The notes beneath the pieces are model-generated. The model worked only from the letters and a program-made list of their open reading frames with translations, searched no databases and was not told where the DNA came from. From positions 1 to 18,066 of the forward strand of contig NZ_JABBDR010000056.1 of the NCBI RefSeq assembly GCF_018854495.1: DNA of 18,066 nucleotides, read 5' to 3'. The translations under genes and the position numbers were made by a program. Positions 6,274 through 14,826 of this stretch are shown here, one piece after another. This stretch comes from Acidithiobacillus ferruginosus (GTDB lineage Bacteria; Pseudomonadota; Gammaproteobacteria; Acidithiobacillales; Acidithiobacillaceae). Every line of letters begins with the position of its first letter. Position 1 is the first letter of the stretch.

Positions 6274-6534
6274 TCAGCTCGCGGAAGAAGTGTCGCTGCT
6301 GGTGGCACTGGCGTTAGGTGCTGCGGACTCCATTGGTGCCATGGCGCTGCTGCCGGTATCGGTGGTCGCCGGAGCGGCAGACTCGGTGGTAGTGGTCGCC
6401 GGGGCAGCGGACTCAGTGCTGCTGCTAGATGCAGCAGTGGACTCTTCCTTCTTGGCGCAAGCTGAGGCAAGCGCGATGGCGCCTGCAACAAGAATGATCC
6501 GGGCAACAGGCTTGATCTTGGCAATATCCAACAT
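6274..6534 (-). CDS. Small lipoprotein with Ala/Ser/Thr-rich low-complexity tail
   Basis: 86 aa. Signal peptide with lipobox LASAC (C26), preceded by AAGGAGAG about 7 bases before the ATG. The mature part has almost no hydrophobic residues and repeats ESAAP three times (residues 41, 51 and 69), so it is probably disordered and extends from the membrane into the periplasm. Its first 35 residues resemble those of the cytochrome next door (KPVARIILVAGAIALASACAKKEES-type pattern), suggesting the two arose by duplication of the lipoprotein leader. Function unknown; a tether or spacer for the cytochrome is conjecture. Confidence 0.75.
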   Translation of the reverse strand: MLDIAKIKPVARIILVAGAIALASACAKKEESTAASSSSTESAAPATTTTESAAPATTDTGSSAMAPMESAAPNASATSSDTSSAS

Positions 6535-6740
6535 GTTTTAACTCTCCTTACGTAGGTTTTACAAGATGACCGCGTCAGTAGCTAAATGGTATAGCGCAAA
6601 TGACCTCATAATGGTAGCACTAATTTCCCTTGTGCCAAACAGTCCCCCAGCACACTCTACCGGCAGAGGAGAGGATCAGCATCGTACATCCTCGACGGTA
6701 CCCGGCAGGTACGGCATGGTTTGCTCCGCCCCCCGGATTC

Positions 6741-6782
6741 TATAATCTGGTTGTATAATAGGATATGCAAGTATACTATAAT
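6741..6782 (+). promoter_or_regulatory. AT-rich promoter region upstream of the desaturase
   Basis: TATAAT occurs three times in 42 bases (6741-6746, 6754-6759, 6777-6782), 36 to 77 bases before the desaturase ATG. No perfectly spaced -35 box accompanies any of them; TTGTAT at 6751 is 20 bases from the third. At least one is probably the -10 of the desaturase promoter. The remainder of the divergent gap (6535-6817) shows nothing I can name. Confidence 0.45.
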
Positions 6783-6817
6783 GCCATGAAAATGGATTTG
6801 CCAGGGAGTACATTGCT

Positions 6818-7942
6818 ATGCCACTTACCTCTTCCAATGCTGACTTCGAGGCATTGCGCCCCGTCAAGCTTCAAACCATCCGGGACGTGATTCGGCCGGA
6901 ACGCTACCAACGATCAACAGGCATCGCCCTCGCGTGGTACGTGTTTGACGCGATTTTCTACCTCTCCGCCATTACCGGCGCCCTTCTCGCCGGACCTTGG
7001 TGGCTCAAGCTGTTATTCGGACTCCTTGCGGGGTCGGCGGTGGCCTCCATGTTCGTCTGGGCGCACGACGCAGCGCACGGCGCCCTCTTCCAGAGCAAGC
7101 GCACTGCCGAGATCTTGGGCACCATTTTCATGCTGCCGTCGCTGAACATGTACCGCCTCTGGGCCTTTGGGCACAATCGTGTGCATCATGGCTTTACCAG
7201 CCTCAGCACCATCGACTGGGTATGGCGCCCCTGGACTCCCCAGGAGTACAGAAGCAAAACGGTCTGGCAGAAGATGATCTATCGGTTGGAACGTAGTCCT
7301 TATACTTGCGCCCTGCACTACTTGTTGCGGATCTGGTGGCCGGGCATGGTCCGTTTCAAAGTAGACGCCAAAAACAAAGATTATTGGCCATTCTTCTATA
7401 GTAAGATGATAACACTGGTGTTTTTTATAAGTTTTTCCGCGTTGGCATACTGGATCTCCGGTCCAATGGGCATCATTGCGGCCGTTATTCTGCCTTTCTT
7501 GGTGTTCAACTATTACATCGCACTGTTTGTCTTTCTCCACCACACGCATCCCAATGTGCCATTTTTCTCAGAAAAAGAGGAATGGAGCCAGAGTATTGGC
7601 CAGCTTTATTGCAGCATAATCGTACGTTGCTCCAAGGTCAGCGAGTACCTGATCCATAACATCCTGATCCACACACCGCACCACGTTGACCCACGGATAC
7701 CCTTCTATCGCCTGAAGGGGGCTTACGAAGATTTACGTGCGGAGTACGGCCAGTACATTCATGAAACGCGCTTCGGCTTTTTTGAGATTCGGCGTATCTT
7801 CAAGGAATGCAAGTTATATGACTACGAGGGAAAGTCTTGGTTGAGTTTCCGGTCCGGCCGTAGCTGGATTGAAGAGAAGGCCGCGGACATCGCTGCCTCC
7901 GCCACCTCTTCCGTATATCAGCCTGGCAAGACCGCACACTGA
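6818..7942 (+). CDS. Membrane fatty-acid desaturase (DesA/FAD2-like)
   Basis: 374 aa. Inserts a double bond into acyl chains of membrane lipids, using a di-iron centre held by histidine boxes. Boxes seen: H83-D-A-A-H87, H119-N-R-V-H123-H124, and H285-T-P-H288-H289. HHTHP (241-245) is also present, as in many plant-type delta-12 desaturases. Hydrophobic pairs flank the boxes at about 40-80 and 195-240. The ATG follows GGGAG by 9 bases. It stands alone between divergent and convergent neighbours, so it is likely regulated by itself, for instance with temperature or acid stress, though no regulator site is recognised. Regiospecificity (delta-9 or delta-12) cannot be told from sequence alone. Confidence 0.88.
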   Translation: MPLTSSNADFEALRPVKLQTIRDVIRPERYQRSTGIALAWYVFDAIFYLSAITGALLAGPWWLKLLFGLLAGSAVASMFVWAHDAAHGALFQSKRTAEILGTIFMLPSLNMYRLWAFGHNRVHHGFTSLSTIDWVWRPWTPQEYRSKTVWQKMIYRLERSPYTCALHYLLRIWWPGMVRFKVDAKNKDYWPFFYSKMITLVFFISFSALAYWISGPMGIIAAVILPFLVFNYYIALFVFLHHTHPNVPFFSEKEEWSQSIGQLYCSIIVRCSKVSEYLIHNILIHTPHHVDPRIPFYRLKGAYEDLRAEYGQYIHETRFGFFEIRRIFKECKLYDYEGKSWLSFRSGRSWIEEKAADIAASATSSVYQPGKTAH

Positions 7943-7997
7943 ATAGGACGCCCTTGATGGTGTGTCCTGGTTCTGTGTGCCGGCCGACACCTCCCGG

Positions 7998-8402
7998 TTA
8001 TCGCTCGTCTTCCGAGAATTCCGGGTGGTGTTTTTCCTGTACCGGAGACGGTGTATGAAGTGCCTGGAGGTGCAGGATTTTCATAAGTCGTTCCACCAAT
8101 GGGTATAAAAGTACTGCAGATACCGCCAGGTAGACCACCCCTGAGTATAAGGCGTAGACGCTGGCGAAAAGTTTCGCACAGGTACCATGCAAACTGGCAA
8201 CGGGCCCCATACCGCTCAGAATCATGCTCGCATTGAGCAGGCTATCGATCCAGTCGATATGCGCCAACAGATGATAGCCCAGCATGCCCATTCCCAGGGA
8301 AAGCAGCATAAAACCCAAGGCAGCACCGGCATAGCGTAATTGTCGCCACAGAAACTCCGTCCGGCTAAGCAGGTGCAGTGGTTGATGCGCGCGTCTATTC
8401 AT
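7998..8402 (-). CDS. Conserved small membrane protein, two membrane segments
   Basis: 134 aa. Hydrophobic segments at about 25-46 and 79-102 flank a conserved-looking loop, IDWIDSLLNASMILSGMGPV. The C-terminal 25 residues are polar. This layout (two segments with a re-entrant-like loop) recalls proteins sometimes annotated as two-pore-type potassium channels, but the TVGYG selectivity filter is absent, so I do not call it a channel. It begins 33 bases after the UDP-glucuronate epimerase-type gene on the same strand and may be its operon partner. Ribosome binding site weak (GGGGT). Confidence 0.65.
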   Translation of the reverse strand: MNRRAHQPLHLLSRTEFLWRQLRYAGAALGFMLLSLGMGMLGYHLLAHIDWIDSLLNASMILSGMGPVASLHGTCAKLFASVYALYSGVVYLAVSAVLLYPLVERLMKILHLQALHTPSPVQEKHHPEFSEDER

Positions 8403-8435
8403 GGAGCTACCCCGGTTTCTAAGAATGTCGGGCTG

Positions 8436-9437
8436 TCAGCCGTAGTACTGGCGATACCAGGTCACAAAGCGCTGGAGACCTGCCCGTAAAGGGGTGTCCG
8501 GGGCAAAGCCCACGCTCTGCTGTAACTCGGTAACATCGGCATAGGTAGCCACCACGTCACCATCCTGCATGGGAAGCCATTCAATTTGCGCGGACTTGCC
8601 GAGGCACTCCTCCAGAATGTGGATAAAGTCCGTGAGTGCAACGGGTGTGTGGTTGCCGATATTCTGGATGCAGAAGGGGGCGGCACTGCTTGCAGGGTCC
8701 TCCGGCCAGATATCCTGCGCTTCTGGAGCATGTGGAATGAGTCGCGCCACCCCTTCGATGATGTCATCAATATAAGTGTAATCGCGCTGCATCTGGCCGT
8801 GGTTGAATACGGGGATGGGCTGCCCGGCCAGGATTTTCTGCGTAAAGCTGAAATAGGCCATATCGGGACGCCCCCAAGGGCCATAGACCGTAAAAAACCG
8901 CAATCCAGTACTGGGAATACCATAAAGATGAGCGTAGCTGTGCGCCATAAGCTCACCCGCCCGCTTGGTGGCCGCATAAAGGCTGACCGGATGATCTACC
9001 GGGTCGTGGACACTGTAAGGCAAACGATTGTTGGCACCGTATACCGAACTGGAAGAAGCGAAAAGCAGATGATCGACACCTTGCGCCCGGCAGCCCTCCA
9101 GCACATTCAGAAAACCAACGACATTACTGTCCACATAGCTGTGCGGTGCTTTCAGGGAGTGCCGCACCCCTGCCTGAGCCGCGAGGTTGACGACGACATC
9201 AAAGTGGGGGCCTGCAAAAAGCGTCCGCATACCCCCCCGATCGGCCAGATCCAGAGGTTGGAACTGGAAGGCTGGGTGCCCCTCCAGTTGCGCCAGACGG
9301 TCGCGTTTCAGGCCGGGATCGTAGTAATCATTGAGGTTGTCTATCGCACTGACAACCCATCCGTCGGCCAACAGACGACGCGCCAGATGAAAACCGATAA
9401 AACCCGCAGCACCGGTAATAAGTATTCTGCCTTCCAT
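8436..9437 (-). CDS. UDP-glucuronate 4-epimerase-type NAD-dependent epimerase
   Basis: 333 aa, extended SDR fold. GAAGFIG (9-15) binds NAD, and Y154-x-x-x-K158 is the catalytic pair. LAAQAGVRHSL, the GLKRDRL stretch and YGPWGRPDMAYF are characteristic of the CapI/LpsL branch that interconverts UDP-glucuronate and UDP-galacturonate, supplying sugar for LPS or capsule. The start chosen at 9437 overlaps the hldD stop (TGATG), so translation is coupled. An ATG at 9461 would add eight residues before the nucleotide-binding strand and lacks a better ribosome site. Substrate is inferred from motif resemblance, and a related NDP-sugar 4-epimerase is possible. Confidence 0.82.
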   Translation of the reverse strand: MEGRILITGAAGFIGFHLARRLLADGWVVSAIDNLNDYYDPGLKRDRLAQLEGHPAFQFQPLDLADRGGMRTLFAGPHFDVVVNLAAQAGVRHSLKAPHSYVDSNVVGFLNVLEGCRAQGVDHLLFASSSSVYGANNRLPYSVHDPVDHPVSLYAATKRAGELMAHSYAHLYGIPSTGLRFFTVYGPWGRPDMAYFSFTQKILAGQPIPVFNHGQMQRDYTYIDDIIEGVARLIPHAPEAQDIWPEDPASSAAPFCIQNIGNHTPVALTDFIHILEECLGKSAQIEWLPMQDGDVVATYADVTELQQSVGFAPDTPLRAGLQRFVTWYRQYYG

Positions 9438-10426
9438 CAGGTCGCCCGTTCCGCGAGCCATTGCACATAGCGATCCACACCCTGTCCCACGGTCAGAAAG
9501 GTTCTATCATATCCCGCACCGCGCAGTTTACCGATTTCCGCCTGGGTGAAGCTCTGGTACTTACCATTCAGGGCTTCTGGCATATCGACATAACGAATGA
9601 CCTGCGTTTTCTGCAGTGCGGGCAGGGTCAGTGTCGGGCGGTTTGCGCGCTGCTCCAGGCTATTGATGACGGCGACTGCCATCTCGTTGAAACTCTGCGC
9701 CTGTCCTGTGCCGACATTGTAAATTCCGCTGTGCGGGTGATCCAGGAAATGCATATTGACGGAAACCACATCGTCTATATAAATGAAATCACGCCGTTGT
9801 TCACCATCGGCATAGCTGCCAGACCCGGCAAACAGGCGAACATGGTTGTCCAACCGGTATTGGTTGTAAAAATGCAGCGCCACTGAGGCCATGCGGTTTT
9901 TGTGAAACTCGCGTGGACCGTAGACGTTAAAATAACGAAAGCCATGTACCGGCGCCCGCAAATCCGTCCAGATCTGCCGGAGATACTGGTCGAACTGAAA
10001 TTTGCTGAATCCGTAGACGTTGAGGGGCGATTCGGCGTAGCGCTCCTCGACAAAGACACCAGTCATGCCGTAGACCGAGGCGCTGGAGGCATAAAGGAAG
10101 GGAACATCATGATGTTGGCACCAATGCAGCAGCACCTTGCTGAAGGTGAAGTTGTTTTCCATGACATAACGGCCATCTGTCGCCATCGTATCGGAGCATG
10201 CGCCTTCATGGAAAACGGCGTCGACACCCTTCAGATGTTTGTTCTCTATCAGCCGAAGAAAAGCTTCTGCCTCCATGTAGTCGGCAATTTCCAGATCGGT
10301 GAGATTGAGAAACTTGTCGGCGCGGCTCAGATGGTCGACGACGAGAATATCCGTAATGCCCCGTTGATTGAGGGCCTGCACGAGATTGGCGCCGATAAAA
10401 CCGGCCCCGCCAGTGACGATATACAT
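9437..10426 (-). CDS. hldD: ADP-L-glycero-D-manno-heptose 6-epimerase
   Basis: 329 aa, the usual length. Makes the L,D-heptose donor for the LPS inner core in the cytoplasm. It starts directly with the NAD site (TGGAGFIG, residues 5-12). The family's FHEGACSDT lies at 72-80, SSASVYG at 114-120, and the catalytic Y138-x-x-x-K142 follows. FRYFNVYGPRE and the EQRRDFIYIDDVV segment are HldD hallmarks. AGGAGGAG lies 7 bases before the ATG. First gene of a probable three-gene operon with the epimerase and the small membrane protein, which fits outer-envelope polysaccharide synthesis. Confidence 0.95.
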   Translation of the reverse strand: MYIVTGGAGFIGANLVQALNQRGITDILVVDHLSRADKFLNLTDLEIADYMEAEAFLRLIENKHLKGVDAVFHEGACSDTMATDGRYVMENNFTFSKVLLHWCQHHDVPFLYASSASVYGMTGVFVEERYAESPLNVYGFSKFQFDQYLRQIWTDLRAPVHGFRYFNVYGPREFHKNRMASVALHFYNQYRLDNHVRLFAGSGSYADGEQRRDFIYIDDVVSVNMHFLDHPHSGIYNVGTGQAQSFNEMAVAVINSLEQRANRPTLTLPALQKTQVIRYVDMPEALNGKYQSFTQAEIGKLRGAGYDRTFLTVGQGVDRYVQWLAERAT

Positions 10427-10464
10427 GCGTACTCCTCCTTTTGCGGCTATGATAACAGAAAGCA

Positions 10465-10485
10465 GGCACCTTCCTATAAGGTGCC
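10465..10485. promoter_or_regulatory. Perfect hairpin in the hldD/antiporter divergent region
   Basis: GGCACCTT (10465-10472) and AAGGTGCC (10478-10485) form an 8-bp stem with a 5-base loop, 39 bases upstream of the hldD start. No T tract follows immediately on either strand, so it is more likely an operator or leader structure than a terminator. Confidence 0.5.
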
Positions 10486-10543
10486 ATCACCCTGCTCTTT
10501 CTTCAGGCTCACACCTGCCCTATTCCTGCTGCAAAAATCAGAT

Positions 10544-10565
10544 AGTGCCCCTACAGAGGGGCACT
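10544..10565 (+). promoter_or_regulatory. Perfect hairpin in the leader of the Kef-type antiporter gene
   Basis: AGTGCCCCT (10544-10552) and AGGGGCACT (10557-10565) form a 9-bp stem with the tetraloop ACAG, ending 19 bases before the ATG and next to the GAGGAGG ribosome binding site. A translational control structure or an operator palindrome fits the position. It lacks a following T tract on the plus strand. On the minus strand a short T run comes only after a gap. Confidence 0.55.
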
Positions 10566-10584
10566 GCCATGTCCGAGGAGGAAC

Positions 10585-12570
10585 ATGCAAGACCACGGCC
10601 TGTTGACGATCATCCTGCTCTTGGCTACCGGAGTGCTGCTGGTTGGCTTTCTGCGCCACCTGCGTCTGCCGGCAGTCTTTGCATATCTTTTGACAGGTGT
10701 CATTCTAGGTCCGCACGCCCTGGCCGTAGTGCCCGATCTTGCCAGCACCCGACAGCTTGCCGCCTTCGGGGTGGTTTTTCTGATGTTTACCATCGGCCTG
10801 GAATTCAGTCTCGCGCAGTTCCTGAGTATGCGCCGCCTGGTATTTGGCATGGGACTGGCTCAGGTCGTTCTGACCAGTCTGGTCTTTGTCGGCATCGCAT
10901 TGCTCATCCCGCTTTCCTGGAAGACGGGGGTGATCCTCGGTGGAATTTTGGCCATGTCATCCACTGCCATGGTGGTGCGCGCGCTGGCCGAAAAAATGGA
11001 AATACAGACCCGGCATGGGCGTATCGCCGTAAGTGTGCTGCTGTTCCAGGATCTCGCCGTAGTCCCGTTACTGATTCTGATCCCTGCGCTTGCCGGTTCG
11101 GCCAACAATCTGGCAGATGACCTGGCCATGGCCGGACTGAAGGCGGTGCTGGTGCTGTTGGTCCTGCTGGTGGTCGGGCGGCCGGTGATGCGACCCTGGT
11201 TTCAGCTCGTGGCCAATCGAAAGTCGACAGAGCTGTTCATGCTCAATGTGTTGCTGGTGACCCTCGGACTCGCGTGGATTACCGAACAGGCGGGATTATC
11301 GCTGGCACTGGGTGCTTTTGTAGCGGGGATGCTGATTTCCGAGACGGCTTACCGCTATCAGGTGGAAGCGGATATCGCACCTTTTCGCGATATTTTACTG
11401 GGTCTTTTTTTCGTTACCATTGGCATGCTCGTGGATTTGCCGGCGTGGTGGGCGAATCTGGGCTGGGTCATAATCGTGCTGGCCATGATTCTACTGCTCA
11501 AGGGCGCGTTGGTCTGGGGACTCGCACGTCTTTTCGGTTATGAGTCAGGCGTGGCATTGCGCTCAGCCATTGTACTGGCTCAGGCGGGTGAGTTTGGTTT
11601 CGTGCTGCTGGCGTTAGCCAACCAGTATCAATTGTTACCTGCCCATGTGCTGCAACCGGTTCTCGGCGGCATGCTCCTGTCCATGATGCTCGCACCTGTT
11701 CTGGTGGAGCGTAACGGATGGTTGACCCGTCAAATGGTGGGCAGCTATCGCCACCATCGTGATCAGCAACTGGCGGATATCCGTTCGGCAAATTTGCAGG
11801 CCCATGTTGTGCTCTGCGGCTATGGGCGGGTGGGACAGAGTGTGGGGCGGGTTCTGGAGGAAGAGGGTATCCCCTTTGTGGCGCTCGATCTGGACCCGGT
11901 ACGGGTGCGCCAGGCGCAGTCGGCGGGCGAGTCCATTTTTTACGGCGACGCCAGTCGTCGCGATGTGTTGCAGGCGGCAGGCATTTTTTCTGCACGGGCC
12001 GTAGTCATTACGTATGCGAACGTCACCTCCAGCCAGAGGGTCCTGTCCATTATCAAGGAATTACGCCCGGACCTGCCAGTCGTCGTGCGGGCCCACGACG
12101 ACAGCCAGTTGGAGAGACTGGAGGCCGCCGGCGCCGATGAGGTCGTGCCGGAAGTAACCGAAGGCGCTCTGATGCTGGCCTCACAGGCCTTGTTGCTGCT
12201 TGGTTTCCCGATCAGTACGGTGCTGCGTCGAGTGCGGCGTTTCCGGCAAGAGCGTTATCAGTTCTTCCGGGGAGCGTTCTGGGGGAGCTCGGAACCCGGT
12301 GAAGACCAGGGTTCGGCGCGACTGGCTTCCATTGCGCTAGGTGAAACCGCTTTTGCCCTCCATCTCAGCCTGCGCGAGCTGAACCTCACCAGTTTTGGAG
12401 TGGTCGTAGTGGCCGTACGACGCCACGGAATTCGTGGACGTGAACCGTCTCCCGATACGGTACTGCAACCTGGGGACGTGCTGGTGTTATTTGGGACGCC
12501 TGCGGCACTTACCCAAGCTGAACTCTACGTGCTGGAAGGCAATAAAGTACAGGAAGCAGCGGCGGTGTAA
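10585..12570 (+). CDS. Kef-type monovalent cation:proton antiporter (CPA2) with RCK domains
   Basis: 661 aa. The N-terminal ~380 residues are a multi-spanning CPA2 exchanger domain: the TIGLEFSLAQF segment near 73, LLFQDLAVVP with D156, and QAGEFGF at 333-338. A cytosolic RCK/TrkA-N nucleotide-binding domain follows (G412-Y-G414-R-V-G417 and a downstream acidic strand ALDLDP), then a TrkA-C-like domain at about 570-655. It probably exports K+ (or Na+) in exchange for H+, gated by nucleotide or redox ligands. The length exceeds KefB/KefC because of the extra C-terminal domain. Strong GAGGAGG site before the ATG. Calling it KefB, KefC or YbaL is not justified. In an acidophile it would matter for pH balance. 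Confidence 0.87.
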   Translation: MQDHGLLTIILLLATGVLLVGFLRHLRLPAVFAYLLTGVILGPHALAVVPDLASTRQLAAFGVVFLMFTIGLEFSLAQFLSMRRLVFGMGLAQVVLTSLVFVGIALLIPLSWKTGVILGGILAMSSTAMVVRALAEKMEIQTRHGRIAVSVLLFQDLAVVPLLILIPALAGSANNLADDLAMAGLKAVLVLLVLLVVGRPVMRPWFQLVANRKSTELFMLNVLLVTLGLAWITEQAGLSLALGAFVAGMLISETAYRYQVEADIAPFRDILLGLFFVTIGMLVDLPAWWANLGWVIIVLAMILLLKGALVWGLARLFGYESGVALRSAIVLAQAGEFGFVLLALANQYQLLPAHVLQPVLGGMLLSMMLAPVLVERNGWLTRQMVGSYRHHRDQQLADIRSANLQAHVVLCGYGRVGQSVGRVLEEEGIPFVALDLDPVRVRQAQSAGESIFYGDASRRDVLQAAGIFSARAVVITYANVTSSQRVLSIIKELRPDLPVVVRAHDDSQLERLEAAGADEVVPEVTEGALMLASQALLLLGFPISTVLRRVRRFRQERYQFFRGAFWGSSEPGEDQGSARLASIALGETAFALHLSLRELNLTSFGVVVVAVRRHGIRGREPSPDTVLQPGDVLVLFGTPAALTQAELYVLEGNKVQEAAAV

Positions 12571-12666
12571 GATTTTGAGCAGGGTGGAGTGGCAACAATG
12601 TGTGCGCGGTGCTATGTTTGCGGACGCCTGTTCAACCGTATAAACCACTTCACCAGGTACTTTTTT

Positions 12667-14634
12667 ATGTCGACATCTATAGACTCTGCCTTATCCGAAA
12701 CACGATCCTTCCCTGTTCCCGCCCATTTTGCCGGTCAGGCCAATATGGATGCCGAAACCTTCGCTCGCCTAAACCGGCAAGCGACAGAGAATCCCGAGGG
12801 TTTTTGGGGGGACCTGGCGCGTCAGCATCTGGACTGGGATGTCCCGTTTCAGCGTGTGCTGGAGGTGGATCAGGCACCCTTCTATCGCTGGTTCGGCGAC
12901 GGTCAACTCAATGTAGCGTACAACTGCGTGGACCGGCACCTGCGGGGTGCCACACGCCATAAAGCAGCATTGATATGGGAGGGCGAGGATGGCAGTGTGC
13001 GGACCGTGACCTACGCACAACTGCATCGGGAAATGAGCCTTTTTGCCAATGCACTCAAACATCAGGGGGTGCAAAAGGGGGATCGGGTCGCGATCTACAT
13101 GCCCATGGTACCGGAAGCGATTATCGCCATGCTTGCCTGCGCGCGGATTGGGGCGATCCATACCGTGGTGTTTGGCGGATTCTCGGCGGAGGCCCTCAAG
13201 GACCGTCTGGAGGACACGGATGCCAAGGTGCTGATCACCGCCGATGGTGCCTGGCGTGCAGGAAAGGTGGTGCCACTCAAACGCCATGCGGATCAGGCGC
13301 TGCTGCGCGAGCATGAACATTCCGTACGGCACGTCATTGTCCTGCGCCGTACCGGGGCGGATATCGACATGCAGGAGGGCCGCGATATCTGGTGGGAGGA
13401 TGCTGTCGCCGACGTGAGTGCTGACTGCCCTGCCCTGCCCATAGAAGCGGAGGATACGCTCTTCATTCTGTACACCTCGGGTAGCACTGGCAAACCCAAG
13501 GGTGTATTCCACAGCAGTGCGGGCTATCTGCTCTGGACGATGCTCACCACTCGCTGGGTATTCGATATCAAGCCAGAAGATGTGTACTGGTGCACCGCGG
13601 ACATCGGCTGGATCACCGGCCACAGCTACGTGGTCTACGGTCCGCTGGCCAACGGTGCCACCGTCTTCCTTTACGAAGGGGCGCCCATGCATCCGCAACC
13701 GGATCGGTTCTGGAAAATGATTGCACGGCATGGCGTCAGCATTCTCTATACCGCCCCTACGGCGGTACGCGCCTTCATGAAAATGGGCGATGAATGGCCG
13801 CAGCGCCATGACCTCTCCAGTCTGCGGCTTCTGGGTTCGGTGGGTGAACCCATGAATCCGGAGGCCTGGATGTGGTATTACCAACAGATTGGCGGTGGGC
13901 GCTGCCCGGTAGCCGACACCTGGTGGCAAACGGAAACCGGAGGACACATGATCGCGCCGTTACCTGGCGTGACAGCCAACAAACCGGGTTCTTGCGCCCT
14001 ACCCCTCCCCGGCATCAGCGCGCGCATTGTGAATGACCATGGCGCCCCCATCACCACCCCCAATGCCGGTGGCTACCTGGTCATTGATCGGCCGTGGCCA
14101 GGCATGCTGCGCGGCGTCTGGGGTAATCCGGAGCGCTATGTAGAGAGTTACTGGGCCAAGTTTGATAATCGCTACTACATTGCCGGAGACAGCGCGCGCC
14201 GCGACGCGGATGGTTATTTCTGGGTGATGGGGCGTATCGATGATGTGCTCAACGTCTCCGGGCACCGTCTGGGTACGGCGGAGGTGGAATCGGCATTGGT
14301 GGCGCACCCTGCGGTCTCGGAAGCAGCGATTGTTGGAATTCCGCATGAAATCAAAGGAGAAGCCATCTGTGCTTTTGTTGTACTGAAGCATCAGCATCAG
14401 GGTGACGATCGTGATGAACTGGGTGCGGCGCTGCGCGCGCAGGTGACCGAACTGATCGGTGCGATCGCCAGACCCGACGATATCCGTTTCACCGACGCTC
14501 TGCCCAAAACCCGTTCCGGTAAAATCATGCGCCGCCTGTTGCGCTCCATTGCCCGTGGTGAAGAGGTCACCCAAGACATGAGCACGCTGGAAGATGAGGG
14601 CACCTTACAGAATCTGGGTGCCGTAAAGCGATAA
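12667..14634 (+). CDS. acsA: Acetyl-CoA synthetase (AMP-forming)
   Basis: 655 aa from the chosen start, near the 652 of E. coli Acs. Activates acetate to acetyl-AMP and then acetyl-CoA. The ANL-superfamily P-loop [11 protein letters not shown] is at 269-279. [11 protein letters not shown] and [10 protein letters not shown] follow, as in true acetate-specific Acs. The hinge/C-domain carries [13 protein letters not shown] and [11 protein letters not shown] with K619, the lysine acetylated in Acs regulation. A longer reading from GTG at 12589 or ATG at 12598 (which has a GGAG upstream) would add 23-26 Cys-rich residues absent from the family, so ATG 12667 is preferred, though its ribosome site is weak. 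It lies 96 bases after the antiporter gene and may share its transcript. Confidence 0.93.
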   Translation: MSTSIDSALSETRSFPVPAHFAGQANMDAETFARLNRQATENPEGFWGDLARQHLDWDVPFQRVLEVDQAPFYRWFGDGQLNVAYNCVDRHLRGATRHKAALIWEGEDGSVRTVTYAQLHREMSLFANALKHQGVQKGDRVAIYMPMVPEAIIAMLACARIGAIHTVVFGGFSAEALKDRLEDTDAKVLITADGAWRAGKVVPLKRHADQALLREHEHSVRHVIVLRRTGADIDMQEGRDIWWEDAVADVSADCPALPIEAEDTLFILYTSGSTGKPKGVFHSSAGYLLWTMLTTRWVFDIKPEDVYWCTADIGWITGHSYVVYGPLANGATVFLYEGAPMHPQPDRFWKMIARHGVSILYTAPTAVRAFMKMGDEWPQRHDLSSLRLLGSVGEPMNPEAWMWYYQQIGGGRCPVADTWWQTETGGHMIAPLPGVTANKPGSCALPLPGISARIVNDHGAPITTPNAGGYLVIDRPWPGMLRGVWGNPERYVESYWAKFDNRYYIAGDSARRDADGYFWVMGRIDDVLNVSGHRLGTAEVESALVAHPAVSEAAIVGIPHEIKGEAICAFVVLKHQHQGDDRDELGAALRAQVTELIGAIARPDDIRFTDALPKTRSGKIMRRLLRSIARGEEVTQDMSTLEDEGTLQNLGAVKR

Positions 14635-14826
14635 TAAGCACTTCTGTGCGCTGTGTGCGCAGCGTCATCAAGGTGCCATCTTGTTCTGGCAGGGGTCCGC
14701 CTTGCGTATCCTGGTGACCACCCAGGGGAGCCTGGCGCGCCCGCTGGCGCATCCCCGTGGCGCAGAACCCGTAACGGTTCTACGCCGACATCATCGGCCA
14801 GACCGCCACTATTTCGCGGCGCACAC
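14635..14826. other. Spacer between acsA and clpB, no gene seen
   Basis: Convergent 192-bp gap. It holds a short GC stem just after acsA (TGCGC/GCGCA near 14647-14661) and an inverted repeat AGAACC/GGTTCT (14764-14781). Neither has a T tract, so no intrinsic terminator is supported. Small open frames here are continuations of antisense frames and are not credible. Confidence 0.6.

Noticed and set aside
9438..9461. Upstream ATG for the UDP-glucuronate epimerase-type gene
   Set aside because: Would add eight residues before the nucleotide-binding strand. The TGATG overlap with hldD gives a better start.
8586..10606. Plus-strand open frames opposite the epimerase and hldD genes (8586-9470, 9902-10606)
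   Set aside because: Antisense to two well-supported enzymes; no family features.
12589..12666. Longer acetyl-CoA synthetase N-terminus from GTG or ATG upstream
   Set aside because: Adds a Cys-rich stretch absent from Acs proteins; length from 12667 matches the family.
12769..13947. 392-codon minus-strand open frame
   Set aside because: Antisense to acsA, with no recognisable domain and His/Pro-rich composition typical of an antisense frame.
14764..14781. Inverted repeat between acsA and clpB as a terminator
   Set aside because: Six-bp stem with no T tract on either strand.
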